DNA from: JBHJHP01 sp042219825
GTDB lineage: Bacteria; Bacteroidota; Bacteroidia; Bacteroidales; UBA5342
Direction: 5' to 3'
Length of the DNA: 64,000 bases
NCBI RefSeq assembly: GCF_042219825.1
Contig: NZ_JBHJHQ010000001.1
Coordinates: forward strand, 558,001 to 622,000
Position numbers and translations under genes: made by a program. This document shows positions 9,758 to 17,002 of this stretch, one piece after another. The notes under the pieces are model-generated. The model was given only the letters and a program-made list of their open reading frames with translations, was not told the DNA's origin and searched no databases. Within the stretch, counting starts at the first letter, position 1; each line of letters begins with the position of its first letter.

Positions 9758-10396
9758 ATGGCTGTATTAGTAGGAAAAAAAGCTCCAAAATTCTCTGAGC
9801 CGGCTGTCGTAAACGGCGGTGAAATAGTAGAAAACTTTTCTCTGGAGCAGTATGTGGGTGATAAATACGTTGTATTTTTCTTTTACCCTGCTGATTTTAC
9901 GTTTGTGTGTCCAACAGAAATAATCGCGTTTCAGGATGCTATGGCTGAATTTGAAGCCCGTAATGTGGCAGTGGTAGGATGTTCTACCGATTCTGAATTT
10001 TCGCACTGGAAATGGTTACAGACTTCATTAAATGACGGTGGAATCAAAGGTGTAAAATTTCCATTGGTGGCAGATTCAGCTAAAACAATTGCAGAAAATT
10101 ATGACGTTCTGGCGGGTGATTATGATGTTAATGAGGAAGGCGAAAGCGTGTTTGTAGGTGAACCAAGAGCATACCGCGGTCTTTTCTTAATCGATAAGGA
10201 AGGCGTTGTACGTCATCAGCTTGTAAACGACATGCCATTGGGACGAAGTGTTTCTGAAGCCCTGCGTATGGTTGATGCATTACAGTTTTTCGAAGAAAAC
10301 GGAGAAGTTTGTCCAGCTGACTGGCACAAGGGCGAACAAGGTTTGAAAGCGACTCAGGAAGGCATTGCCGAATTCCTGGGAAAACATAAAAATTAA
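9758..10396 (+). CDS. ahpC: 2-Cys peroxiredoxin (AhpC/TSA family)
   Basis: Cytoplasmic thiol peroxidase that reduces hydrogen peroxide and organic hydroperoxides. The peroxidatic Cys51 is in FVCPTE and the resolving Cys185 is in GEVCPADW, placing it in the typical 2-Cys group. The 212 residues match the longer Prx1/AhpC-type proteins. The start ATG (MAVLVGKKAPKF) is well placed after an AT-rich leader. It stands alone, with an intrinsic terminator 29 bases downstream and no ahpF nearby. An unusual hairpin lies upstream and may regulate it. Confidence 0.93.
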   Translation: MAVLVGKKAPKFSEPAVVNGGEIVENFSLEQYVGDKYVVFFFYPADFTFVCPTEIIAFQDAMAEFEARNVAVVGCSTDSEFSHWKWLQTSLNDGGIKGVKFPLVADSAKTIAENYDVLAGDYDVNEEGESVFVGEPRAYRGLFLIDKEGVVRHQLVNDMPLGRSVSEALRMVDALQFFEENGEVCPADWHKGEQGLKATQEGIAEFLGKHKN

Positions 10397-10424
10397 TGTT
10401 AATAGTTCTTTTTGGTTATTTTTA

Positions 10425-10449
10425 GGGTCACCTTTGGGTGACCTTTTTT
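10425..10449 (+). terminator. intrinsic terminator of ahpC
   Basis: GGTCACC (10426-10432) pairs with GGTGACC (10437-10443) over a 4-base loop and is followed by six T. It is a strong textbook terminator. Confidence 0.85.
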
Positions 10450-10740
10450 GTTTATATAGACAAGACACAAGATATAAGACATAAGATTTAAGATGTATAT
10501 ATGTCCCTGATATAGGTTGACTACTTTTAAGTGAATCAACAAGCTGGGATGAACTTCCCCTCTTCATCTCGTAGTAAATCGAAGAAAAAGAGAGGTTTAT
10601 GTTTTTGAATTGTAATCTGTTTCACAGGAACTCTCCCGTCATGGCCCGCAAATATGGTGTAAACCGTCCTCCTTTACTGAAAAGAGGTGGATTCAGAACG
10701 GTAGGTCTGAAGACGGAGGACAAAAAAAAACAAAGGTTAA
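10450..10740. other. non-coding spacer before the repeat array
   Basis: No gene seen. It starts with a degenerate AGACACAAGATATAAGACATAAG tract (10460-10490) of the kind also seen near 38.0 and 42.8 kb. It contains a CCTCCTTTACTGAAAAGAGGTGG inverted repeat (10668-10690) that resembles the CCTCC...GGAGG hairpin of the array that follows. Confidence 0.5.
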
Positions 10741-11667
10741 TGAATTAATATACCCTGAAAGGGTTTCACTATTTTAGCCCAGGGTAAATTTGCGAAGCAA
10801 ATACCACCCTAAATCAATTAAAAATGAAGAATGAAGAATGAAGAATTATTAAGTCTTGTGTCTTATATCTTGGTTCTTATGTCTAAAAAATAGGGCCGCG
10901 TGTCTAAACTATTTCATAAAATAATCATAGCATTGCAAGTGTTCATATCATTACATCATCTTAACAAACAAATATGCAAAGCATAAATTAATAAAATTCA
11001 AATCCTCCATCCTTCGGCCACCTCCTTTTGAAAAAAGGAGGACAAAAATGCAAACACTAGAAAATAAGTATGCACCCTGTAGGGGTGCCATTATTTTAGC
11101 CTAGGGTAAATGAGAGAAGCGAATGCCACCCTGAATCAATTAAAAATGAAGAATGAAGAATTATGAAGTCTTGTGTCTTACATCTTGGTTCTTATGTCTA
11201 AAAAGATAGGGCCGCATTTCAGAACGAACTCATGAAATACGTACAGAATTAAAACAGATAAACCTTTAAAAACCAGGCGATGTTCAATTTAATAATCCAT
11301 TTTTAAATCTAAAATCCTCCGTCACGATTTACATCGCGACACCTCCTTTTGAAAAAAGGAGGACAAAAATGCAAACATTAGAAATTAAGTATGTACGCTG
11401 TAGGGGTGCCATTATTTTAGCCCAGGGTAAATGAGAGAAGCGAATGCCACCCTAAATCAATTAAAAATGAAGAATGAAGAATTATGAAGTCTTGTGTCTT
11501 ACATCTTGGTTCTTATGTCTAAAGAGATAGGGCCGCATTTTTGAACGAACTCATGAAATACGTACAGAATTAAAACAGATAAACCTTTAAAAACCAGACG
11601 ATGCTCAATTAAATAATCCATTTTAATTTAAAACCTCCGTCGCGATTCACATCACGACACCTCCTTA
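10741..11667 (+). repeat. tandem intergenic repeat array (period about 321 bp)
   Basis: Two near-complete units (about 11000-11310 and 11311-11631) are offset by 321 bases. A partial unit precedes them (10748-10897) and the start of a third follows (11632-11667). Each unit carries CACCTCCTTTTGAAAAAAGG hairpin DNA, ATGCAAACA(C/T)TAGAAA, GTAGGGGTGCCATTATTTTA, a GAAGAATGAAGAATTATGAA tract, the phrase TCTTGGTTCTTATGTCTAAA and GGCCGCATTT. The family recurs in reverse orientation at 40.8-41.3 kb. No frame looks coding, and I see no transposase. Confidence 0.85.
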
Positions 11668-11790
11668 TTCCTATGTTACTGTTTCGAAGTTGAGGGATTG
11701 TTTCGATGTAACCACCAATCTGATAGTTAGCGAATTGTGAACCTAACCTAAAAATTGTTAATAAAAAGTGTAACCAAATTATAATTGTTC

Positions 11791-11822
11791 TTTGGTGAGG
11801 ATGTTTGCATTTGCTATTTTTG
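11791..11822 (+). promoter_or_regulatory. promoter of the HU-CCDC81/SPOR gene
   Basis: TTTG (11791-11794), 20 bases, then TATTTTTG (11815-11822). The -7 box ends only 4 bases before the ATG at 11827, so the transcript should be leaderless or nearly so. Confidence 0.65.
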
Positions 11823-11826
11823 TTTG

Positions 11827-12879
11827 ATGCAAAATCTCACTGGATATATTAAGGACCTGCTCCTCATGCACGATTGTGTAATTATTCCGCAATTTGGTGG
11901 TTTTGTATCTAGCTATAAACCAGCTTATTTTGATCCGACTTTAAAACGGTTCTTTCCGCCTTCTAAAGAGATTGCATTTAATTCAAAGCTGACGCATAAC
12001 GATGGTTTGTTGTGTCAGCAAATCATGAAACATGAGCACCGAAGCTTTGCCGAATCTGTGGATATCATTCAGTCATCCGTTCAACATGCAGAATCAAAGC
12101 TTGATAACGAAATGGTTTTACTTTCCGGTCTGGGAAAACTGGAACGCAGAGAAGATGGCCTGTTATTGTTTGAGCCTGAAAAGGAGAATCAACTGCTTAA
12201 AGCGTCATATGGTCTGGCATCGTTCAGTATGAATGAGCTTTCACAAGAGGAGAGGGGCACGCATCTGAAAGTAGTTAAATCGGGTAAACCTGTTGCCGGA
12301 CGTCCGGTTTCTCATTTTGCTGCGGCAGTGGCTGCACTGTTCATAATTTTCTTTTTTCTGTTTCCGGCTAAGGTGAAGGATCCGAACGTGGAAAGAGCGG
12401 ATTTTACGACAATGTTTGATTCTTTGAATAAGAGCAATCCTGAGATTGGATCTGAAGAAACAATGGCTGATGAAGCGCATATTTCCGGTTTATCTGAAAC
12501 CATTTCAAATGAAACAACGGCTGCGCTAAGCCAGAATGAAAATGTTGTTACGGAAGATATTGAGCCATCAGAAGTACAAAATACAACTTCAACGCAGACT
12601 GAAGTTCCTGTGAAAGAAAAGATTAAGATGGTTTCTTCTGTGACCTATCACATTATTATAGCCAGTCTGGCAACAAAGGAACAAGCCATGGAATTTGTAA
12701 AGCAGAATTGTAAAAAATACTCCCCTGATTACAGCATTATTGAAAGTAACGGAAGATACAGGGTAAGCATCGGAAAATTTACCAGTAAAGAAGATGCGGT
12801 TCCTGTGCTAGAAACATTCAGGGAAAAGAACCCTAAATTTAAAGATGCCTGGTTGCTGACCATTAAGGCAACAGTGTGA
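11827..12879 (+). CDS. HU-CCDC81 and SPOR domain protein
   Basis: 350-residue membrane protein of a Bacteroidota-typical type. The N-terminal half (about residues 1-125, MQNLTGYIKDLLLMHDC) matches the paired bacterial CCDC81-like HU domains. One transmembrane helix (AAVAALFIIFFFLFP, about 167-185) follows. A low-complexity acidic linker leads to a C-terminal SPOR domain (about 275-350, YHIIIASLATKEQAMEFVKQ), which in other proteins binds septal denuded glycan strands. It may therefore link the cytoplasm or nucleoid with the division-site wall; that role is inferred. The ATG at 11827 is chosen over an in-frame upstream TTG because the promoter overlaps the intervening codons. Confidence 0.85.
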   Translation: MQNLTGYIKDLLLMHDCVIIPQFGGFVSSYKPAYFDPTLKRFFPPSKEIAFNSKLTHNDGLLCQQIMKHEHRSFAESVDIIQSSVQHAESKLDNEMVLLSGLGKLERREDGLLLFEPEKENQLLKASYGLASFSMNELSQEERGTHLKVVKSGKPVAGRPVSHFAAAVAALFIIFFFLFPAKVKDPNVERADFTTMFDSLNKSNPEIGSEETMADEAHISGLSETISNETTAALSQNENVVTEDIEPSEVQNTTSTQTEVPVKEKIKMVSSVTYHIIIASLATKEQAMEFVKQNCKKYSPDYSIIESNGRYRVSIGKFTSKEDAVPVLETFREKNPKFKDAWLLTIKATV

Positions 12880-13028
12880 TATTAGATCCCGGCTTTATAT
12901 AATCATTTAATTTACAGCGTAATAGTTCTCGCAGATGTACGCAGAAAGATGACGCAAATATCCGCTGATATAATCCTGTTTTATATAAATCAGTTATTGG
13001 GTAAAAGGGGGGTAGGCTCGCATCCTTA

Positions 13029-13238
13029 TTAATCTTCATACTTGAATGATACTTTCACTTTAGCACGATAATTTTCAATTTTACCGTCCTTGATGTGCAT
13101 ATCCAGTTGGGAAACTTCGGCAATACGAAGGTCATGCAGACTCTTTGAAGCTTTGTTGATGGCGGCTTCTGCTGCTTTTTCCCATGATTCTGTACTGGTT
13201 CCGACCAGTTCAATGATTTTGTAAACACTTTCTGCCAT
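13029..13238 (-). CDS. dodecin family protein
   Basis: A 69-residue protein matching the dodecin family in length and layout: MAESVYKIIELVGTS, then a helix with SWEKAAEAAINKASKS, then two strands ending VKVSFKYED. Dodecins assemble as hollow dodecamers that bind flavins or CoA and buffer free flavin in the cytoplasm. It is a single gene with no operon partner. The short spacer between it and the SPOR gene (12880-13028) contains a CGCAGATGTACGCAGAAAGA-type sequence but no gene. Confidence 0.9.
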   Translation of the reverse strand: MAESVYKIIELVGTSTESWEKAAEAAINKASKSLHDLRIAEVSQLDMHIKDGKIENYRAKVKVSFKYED

Positions 13239-13764
13239 AATACTATGTTTTTGAGGTTAGAACTAAAATGACTATTAAAGTTACGGCAGTTTGGCTGGGA
13301 AGTCAAAAAAAATAAAGACATACTGTTATATTAGAACTGCTTTATTTAACATAATATCGTCAGATCTATACTGTATAATTTTACAGGAATTAATTTATTT
13401 TAGGAGAATACATGTTTTTATTACCGCAAAAATGCGGAGAATAAATACTCTAAGAACTATAAACTCCGCAAAAAACAGAGGATTAGTTTTTAGCATTTAA
13501 ATTTTATGTTTAAAAATTTGAGGATATTTATTATTAATCTTTATTTATTTCGTGTATTACATTAAAGCGATCCTGTAAATTTCATATTTTGTTCAATAAA
13601 GTGTCGCTTAATATTAAACATAGCTTTTGTTATGAATATTTATTACAAATATTTTTTGGAAAACGTTTTAAAAGCGCATGGGCAAAAAGTTCTGGAAAAT
13701 ACAACTTTCCAGCGTAACACTTTTCGGAGAGAAGTGAAGCAAGTAGGTGTGGCGTTAAAAAAAA
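13239..13764. other. A+T-rich spacer at the left edge of the island
   Basis: No convincing gene. The stretch is markedly A+T-rich with runs such as TTAACATAATATCG and TTAATATTAAACATAG. A 63-codon frame (13632-13823, plus strand) overlaps the 3' end of the E1 gene and has no recognisable features. This is where the accessory island probably begins; I saw no clear direct repeat that would mark an attachment site. Confidence 0.5.
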
Positions 13765-15210
13765 TTATTCTGACTTTCTACATGACAACTCACCTTTATC
13801 TCCTCTTGCTAAATTACTTTTAGGATGTGTACTGCAATGCAAACAATCAGTTTCGGATGTTAACTCCATGGAATTTGACTCCCGTTTAAGAACATCATTA
13901 AATATGTGTTGCAATTTTAAATTAGATGGATATAATCCAGTGAACATCATCATAAAATCATTTATGATTTGAGCGGCAGATAATACATTCAAAGTAATAA
14001 CACTCGGTTCTTCAATATTTTCATTATCAATATAGTTTTGCTTTTTCTTTTCTTCATCAGATAATAATTCTGATTGGAGTCTCGAAGGCGGTATCCAACC
14101 GTTACAATAAAGGCAACCTCCATATTTGTAAGGCAATACCATTCTGCCAACTGCAAATATGTCATTGATTTTCTTTGACTTTTTATTCGCTATAACTTTT
14201 GAACCAACTTGTGCCCCTGGTATTAAATATTGATGAAGTAAGGAGTTAAATACATTTCGACTAGCAATATTATCTGTTGCTAGAAAAATAAAATCTACGT
14301 CTTTTAACTGTTTGGCAACTTTTTCATTAAGTATATTGCCAACTATAGCTGTGTATTTTATTTTTGAATTAGCTTTTTTAGCAACCCTTTTTGCTACGTG
14401 TACTTTGTATTTACTAAATCTACTACCAATTTTTTGTAGAAATTTATACTTTCTTTTTGTTAACCAATATTGCGAATCCCATTTACATGATCCAACAATT
14501 CGTGGTAAATTACTAGGTTCCACCTTATCAAAATCGACAGCAATTATTTCTCCAACTCCAAGTCGTGAAAGCCACTCATTTAAAAGTGAACCACCGCCTC
14601 CTAATCCAATGATACCAATTTTTAAATCGGCCAAAATAGATTGTCCTGCATCTCCGAAAAGTCTTGCATGGCGATCATAAACTGGGCTCAGCTCTGTTGA
14701 CATATTCTTTAAAGGAGCTGGATAGAGCTTTTTAATTTTAGTACCAACAATAACCATTTGTTTCAACTTGAAAATGCCGTCATTTGTCCATATTTCTCCT
14801 GCAACAGCATTTTTGGCAAATACCAATGCCCCAATAGGTTCACCAACAAATTGAAGTAGTGATGGATACCCTCTTTTATGAGATGAATAATCATCCTCAG
14901 AAAATGATACTTCATTTTCTCCACCATGACAATGGACCGCCAAATAACCTAGATTATTTTCTTTACAATAATCCGAAGTTCTTGCTACAAATTCAGCATT
15001 TAAAGCACGATAACCTCTTTCGCCATCTACATAATCGACACCATCCTTTGCTAGAAATACATCGCGCACTAAAAGTCGTGTACCATTTTTTGATATTGAA
15101 ATACCAACTGATAGTATTGCGCCATGTTCATCGTAATCGCCAGGGAATAAATGCTCATACAGCATTTTATAATTTAACTCACTTATAGTAACAATAATCG
15201 GATTTTTCAT
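13765..15210 (-). CDS. JAMM peptidase-E1 (ThiF) fusion of a ubiquitin-like system
   Basis: A 481-residue two-domain protein. Residues about 1-145 form a JAB/JAMM isopeptidase-like domain with candidate metal ligands Glu29, His93, His95 and Asp107 (HCHGGENEVSFSEDD). The Ser-x-x-Asp part lies one residue further from HxH than in the usual motif. Residues about 185-465 form an E1/ThiF adenylation domain: nucleotide-binding GLGGGGS (202-208), acidic Asp226 and the AVDFDKVEPSNLPR stretch. Paired CLYC (366-369) and CLHC (456-459) are probable zinc ligands. Such fusions could both activate and remove a ubiquitin-like protein. Its start overlaps the E2 stop as ATGA, so translation is coupled. The catalytic E1 cysteine is not obvious. 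Base composition is more A+T-rich than in the core genes around it. Confidence 0.85.
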   Translation of the reverse strand: MKNPIIVTISELNYKMLYEHLFPGDYDEHGAILSVGISISKNGTRLLVRDVFLAKDGVDYVDGERGYRALNAEFVARTSDYCKENNLGYLAVHCHGGENEVSFSEDDYSSHKRGYPSLLQFVGEPIGALVFAKNAVAGEIWTNDGIFKLKQMVIVGTKIKKLYPAPLKNMSTELSPVYDRHARLFGDAGQSILADLKIGIIGLGGGGSLLNEWLSRLGVGEIIAVDFDKVEPSNLPRIVGSCKWDSQYWLTKRKYKFLQKIGSRFSKYKVHVAKRVAKKANSKIKYTAIVGNILNEKVAKQLKDVDFIFLATDNIASRNVFNSLLHQYLIPGAQVGSKVIANKKSKKINDIFAVGRMVLPYKYGGCLYCNGWIPPSRLQSELLSDEEKKKQNYIDNENIEEPSVITLNVLSAAQIINDFMMMFTGLYPSNLKLQHIFNDVLKRESNSMELTSETDCLHCSTHPKSNLARGDKGELSCRKSE

Positions 15211-15587
15211 GACTCTCTAATAAATTGAATTACTTTTTCAAGTTTTAATAATGCTGTATCTAAGGCCGGATTCCATCTTTTAGATCTTCTTGAAACCTGA
15301 ATTGAATTTCTCGCATTCCATTCTCTTTTTTGATATGGCCCTTTTAAATCGCTACCACCATTAAACTGTAAATCAGAGTTAACAAAGTGAGGATACACAT
15401 CAGACATGGGATACATATGATTAATATGAAAACCACACCAAATTTTCGATGGAATGAACTTATCACCAATATCAATATTTTTGACAACTATTAAAGCACC
15501 TCCATTTCCATCTGGTTTAACTTCAATATTATCTTCACCATACGCCTCTTGCAATTCATGAATTGCGTCAATAACTTCTTTTTTCAT
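15207..15587 (-). CDS. E2-like protein (prokaryotic E2 type) of a ubiquitin-like operon
   Basis: About 126 residues from the ATG at 15587 (MKKEVIDAI); an in-frame ATG at 15602 is an alternative. I place it with the prokaryotic E2/UBC families from its position between the ubiquitin-like and E1 genes, its size, and the pattern HMYPMSDVYPHF followed by RRSKRWNPALDTALLKLEKV. The only cysteine is Cys51 (IWCGFH), upstream of the YP motif. The region after YP, where a catalytic cysteine is usual, reads HFVNSD. It overlaps the ubiquitin-like gene by 20 bases and the E1 gene by 4. The family assignment is from recognition, not a search. Confidence 0.7.
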   Translation of the reverse strand: MKKEVIDAIHELQEAYGEDNIEVKPDGNGGALIVVKNIDIGDKFIPSKIWCGFHINHMYPMSDVYPHFVNSDLQFNGGSDLKGPYQKREWNARNSIQVSRRSKRWNPALDTALLKLEKVIQFIRES

Positions 15588-15855
15588 TTTGTGAATTATC
15601 ATCAGGGGCAACTGCTCTAAATTTTTGATTTGGATGAAGCGTAACTATTTGCTCATCTTTAATCGGTTTAAGATTACTACTACCTCCAACCTTCTCAAAC
15701 AGGTTAAAATCTTGTTCGATCTGTACTCCTTGGTTAATTGCGACGCTCTTAATTTGGCTTCCAGAAGCCTTGGTTACATCAAAAATTACATCAACATCGT
15801 TTACTTTTACCTGAATATCAGGTTTTCCGTTTTTTACTTCTTTAACATTGTTCAT
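15568..15855 (-). CDS. ubiquitin-like protein (single multiubiquitin-type domain)
   Basis: A 95-residue protein starting at the ATG at 15855 (MNNVKEVKNG). Its core (IQVKVNDVDVIFDV, then IKSVAINQGV, then KPIKDEQIVTLHPNQKF) fits the beta-grasp multiubiquitin domain of bacterial ubiquitin-like operons. Only one domain copy is present, whereas many relatives have several in tandem. The C-terminus ends in NSQNEKRSY with no Gly-Gly, so how it would be activated is unclear. It is the first gene of the operon with the E2 and JAMM-E1 genes. An upstream TTG ten codons earlier is less likely. A 20-bp palindrome lies 48 bases upstream. Confidence 0.75.
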   Translation of the reverse strand: MNNVKEVKNGKPDIQVKVNDVDVIFDVTKASGSQIKSVAINQGVQIEQDFNLFEKVGGSSNLKPIKDEQIVTLHPNQKFRAVAPDDNSQNEKRSY

Positions 15856-15902
15856 CTTGTTAACTATTAAATTGTTATTAATCAAATATTTTAATTGTTT
15901 TT

Positions 15903-15922
15903 GTACAACATAATTGTTGTAC
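15903..15922. promoter_or_regulatory. perfect palindromic operator candidate
   Basis: GTACAACA-taat-TGTTGTAC is a perfect 8-bp inverted repeat with a 4-base spacer. It sits in the 159-base divergent intergenic region, nearer to the ubiquitin-like gene. The size and symmetry suit a homodimeric repressor. Which protein binds is unknown; no helix-turn-helix repressor is encoded beside it apart from the sigma-like protein. Confidence 0.6.
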
Positions 15923-15938
15923 TTTCAATTCTACCTGT

Positions 15939-16000
15939 ATATGCTTACTTTTAGGAAAAATTTGCCATTGATGGAGAAAAATATTATTTAGTAAGCATAT
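15939..16000. promoter_or_regulatory. 11-bp inverted repeat pair in the divergent promoter region
   Basis: ATATGCTTACT (15939-15949) and AGTAAGCATAT (15990-16000) are perfect inverted copies with centres 51 bases apart. The right copy ends 14 bases before the start of the sigma-like gene. The spacing (close to five helical turns) suggests two sites for one regulator and possible DNA looping; a long stem-loop in RNA is less likely. Confidence 0.55.
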
Positions 16001-16014
16001 CAATTAAAGAATTC

Positions 16015-16605
16015 ATGTCCGATTTAAATGAAGAAATTATTAAGGTTCTTAATGAGTATTCTGATCTTGATAATTTGATATTGAGAATGGAACTTTATAC
16101 TATAGATAGATTGGGGCGTGATCCAAAACAATATGAAGGATTAGAGCCAATTGATTTTGTTTTTGTGGTATTTGAAAAAGCTATTCAAAGCATAAGGAAC
16201 TGGGATAAATCAATCTATAGTTTTGAGCAGTTTGCTTTTGGTGTTCTTAAAAGTGAAATCAGTGATTTTAGAGAAAAACGCAAAAGAAGGTACAAAGAAT
16301 TAAATGATACCGAAGGTTCTACGAACGCAGTTTTTCTTGAGTTACAAGATTATTACGACGAAATGATTAGCGAAGATCCTAGCTTTAAAAATCTTGAATT
16401 TAATGAACAAAAAGACAAATTCATCAGTTTGCTGAAAGAGGAGGGATGCACTGTATTAGAACAATTAATCTTCGATTGTTGGTGCGAAGGAATGTACAAA
16501 CCTTCGGAAATATCAAACTTTTTAGAAGTAGAAATTGATGAAATCTATAATGCAATTAAACGGCTAAAATCAAGGAAAGTTAAAGCAATTAAACGTTATG
16601 AGTAA
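16015..16605 (+). CDS. sigma-70 family (ECF-like) protein
   Basis: 196 residues. A region-2-like stretch (LEPIDFVFVVFEKAIQSI, then FGVLKSEISDFREKRKRR) is followed by an acidic linker. A C-terminal region-4-like helix-turn-helix follows (CTVLEQLIFDCWCEG, YKPSEISNFLEVEIDEIYNA, RLKSRKVKAI). This is the layout of small alternative sigma factors, though similarity is by pattern only. It is divergent from the ubiquitin-like operon and is the first gene of a three-gene transcript with overlapping ends. I infer that it drives one or both sides of the locus. Confidence 0.7.
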   Translation: MSDLNEEIIKVLNEYSDLDNLILRMELYTIDRLGRDPKQYEGLEPIDFVFVVFEKAIQSIRNWDKSIYSFEQFAFGVLKSEISDFREKRKRRYKELNDTEGSTNAVFLELQDYYDEMISEDPSFKNLEFNEQKDKFISLLKEEGCTVLEQLIFDCWCEGMYKPSEISNFLEVEIDEIYNAIKRLKSRKVKAIKRYE

Positions 16606-17002
16606 TATTAAGAAAAATATGGACCTTGGCATCGAATCATATTATCTTGAAATGGATAAAGAAGAATTGTCAAAAAGACTAGGCGAGGAGGGGCAAGACA
16701 TTTCAGAAAGTCAAAAGAGAATTCAACAGTTCCTTAATAGAACCAAATTAAAGTATAAAAGTCAGGTAAGAAAACAGAAGTCTGAGGAAATACTAGATGA
16801 ACTTGCAAGCAGATTTTATCAAGCGATTCACAAAAATCTTGAGAAGCCAATAGCCACGTTGATAGAATTGATAAAAAGTAATGAACTTGAAGTTCAACAT
16901 AGAAATTTGGATAAATTAAGTGAAGATGAAATAAAAGAAATTATTAAAGGTAAAAATCTGGTAGATTTAATGGACGAACTTGATGATGAACAAACTGAGT
17001 AG
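16598..17002 (+). CDS. helical protein of unknown function between sigma and ImmA genes
   Basis: I do not recognise this 134-residue protein. It is highly charged and predicted helical throughout (EELSKRLGEEGQDISESQKR, ILDELASRFYQAIHKNLEKP), with no cysteine, no signal peptide and no transmembrane segment. Its start overlaps the sigma gene by 8 bases and its end overlaps the metallopeptidase start by 20. The tight coupling suggests that it acts with them. One possibility is an anti-sigma or adaptor that the peptidase cleaves; this is inference from position only. Confidence 0.65.
   Translation: MSNIKKNMDLGIESYYLEMDKEELSKRLGEEGQDISESQKRIQQFLNRTKLKYKSQVRKQKSEEILDELASRFYQAIHKNLEKPIATLIELIKSNELEVQHRNLDKLSEDEIKEIIKGKNLVDLMDELDDEQTE

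Noticed and set aside
10741..11667. CRISPR array
   Set aside because: Units are about 300 bases long with similar sequence throughout, without short repeats and unique spacers; no cas genes.
13029..13238. dodecin as part of the ubiquitin-like island
   Set aside because: It is separated from the E1 gene by over 500 bases of non-coding sequence and is a common core gene.
13632..13823. 63-codon plus-strand frame at the island edge
   Set aside because: Overlaps the 3' end of the JAMM-E1 gene and shows no recognisable protein features; A+T-rich chance frame.
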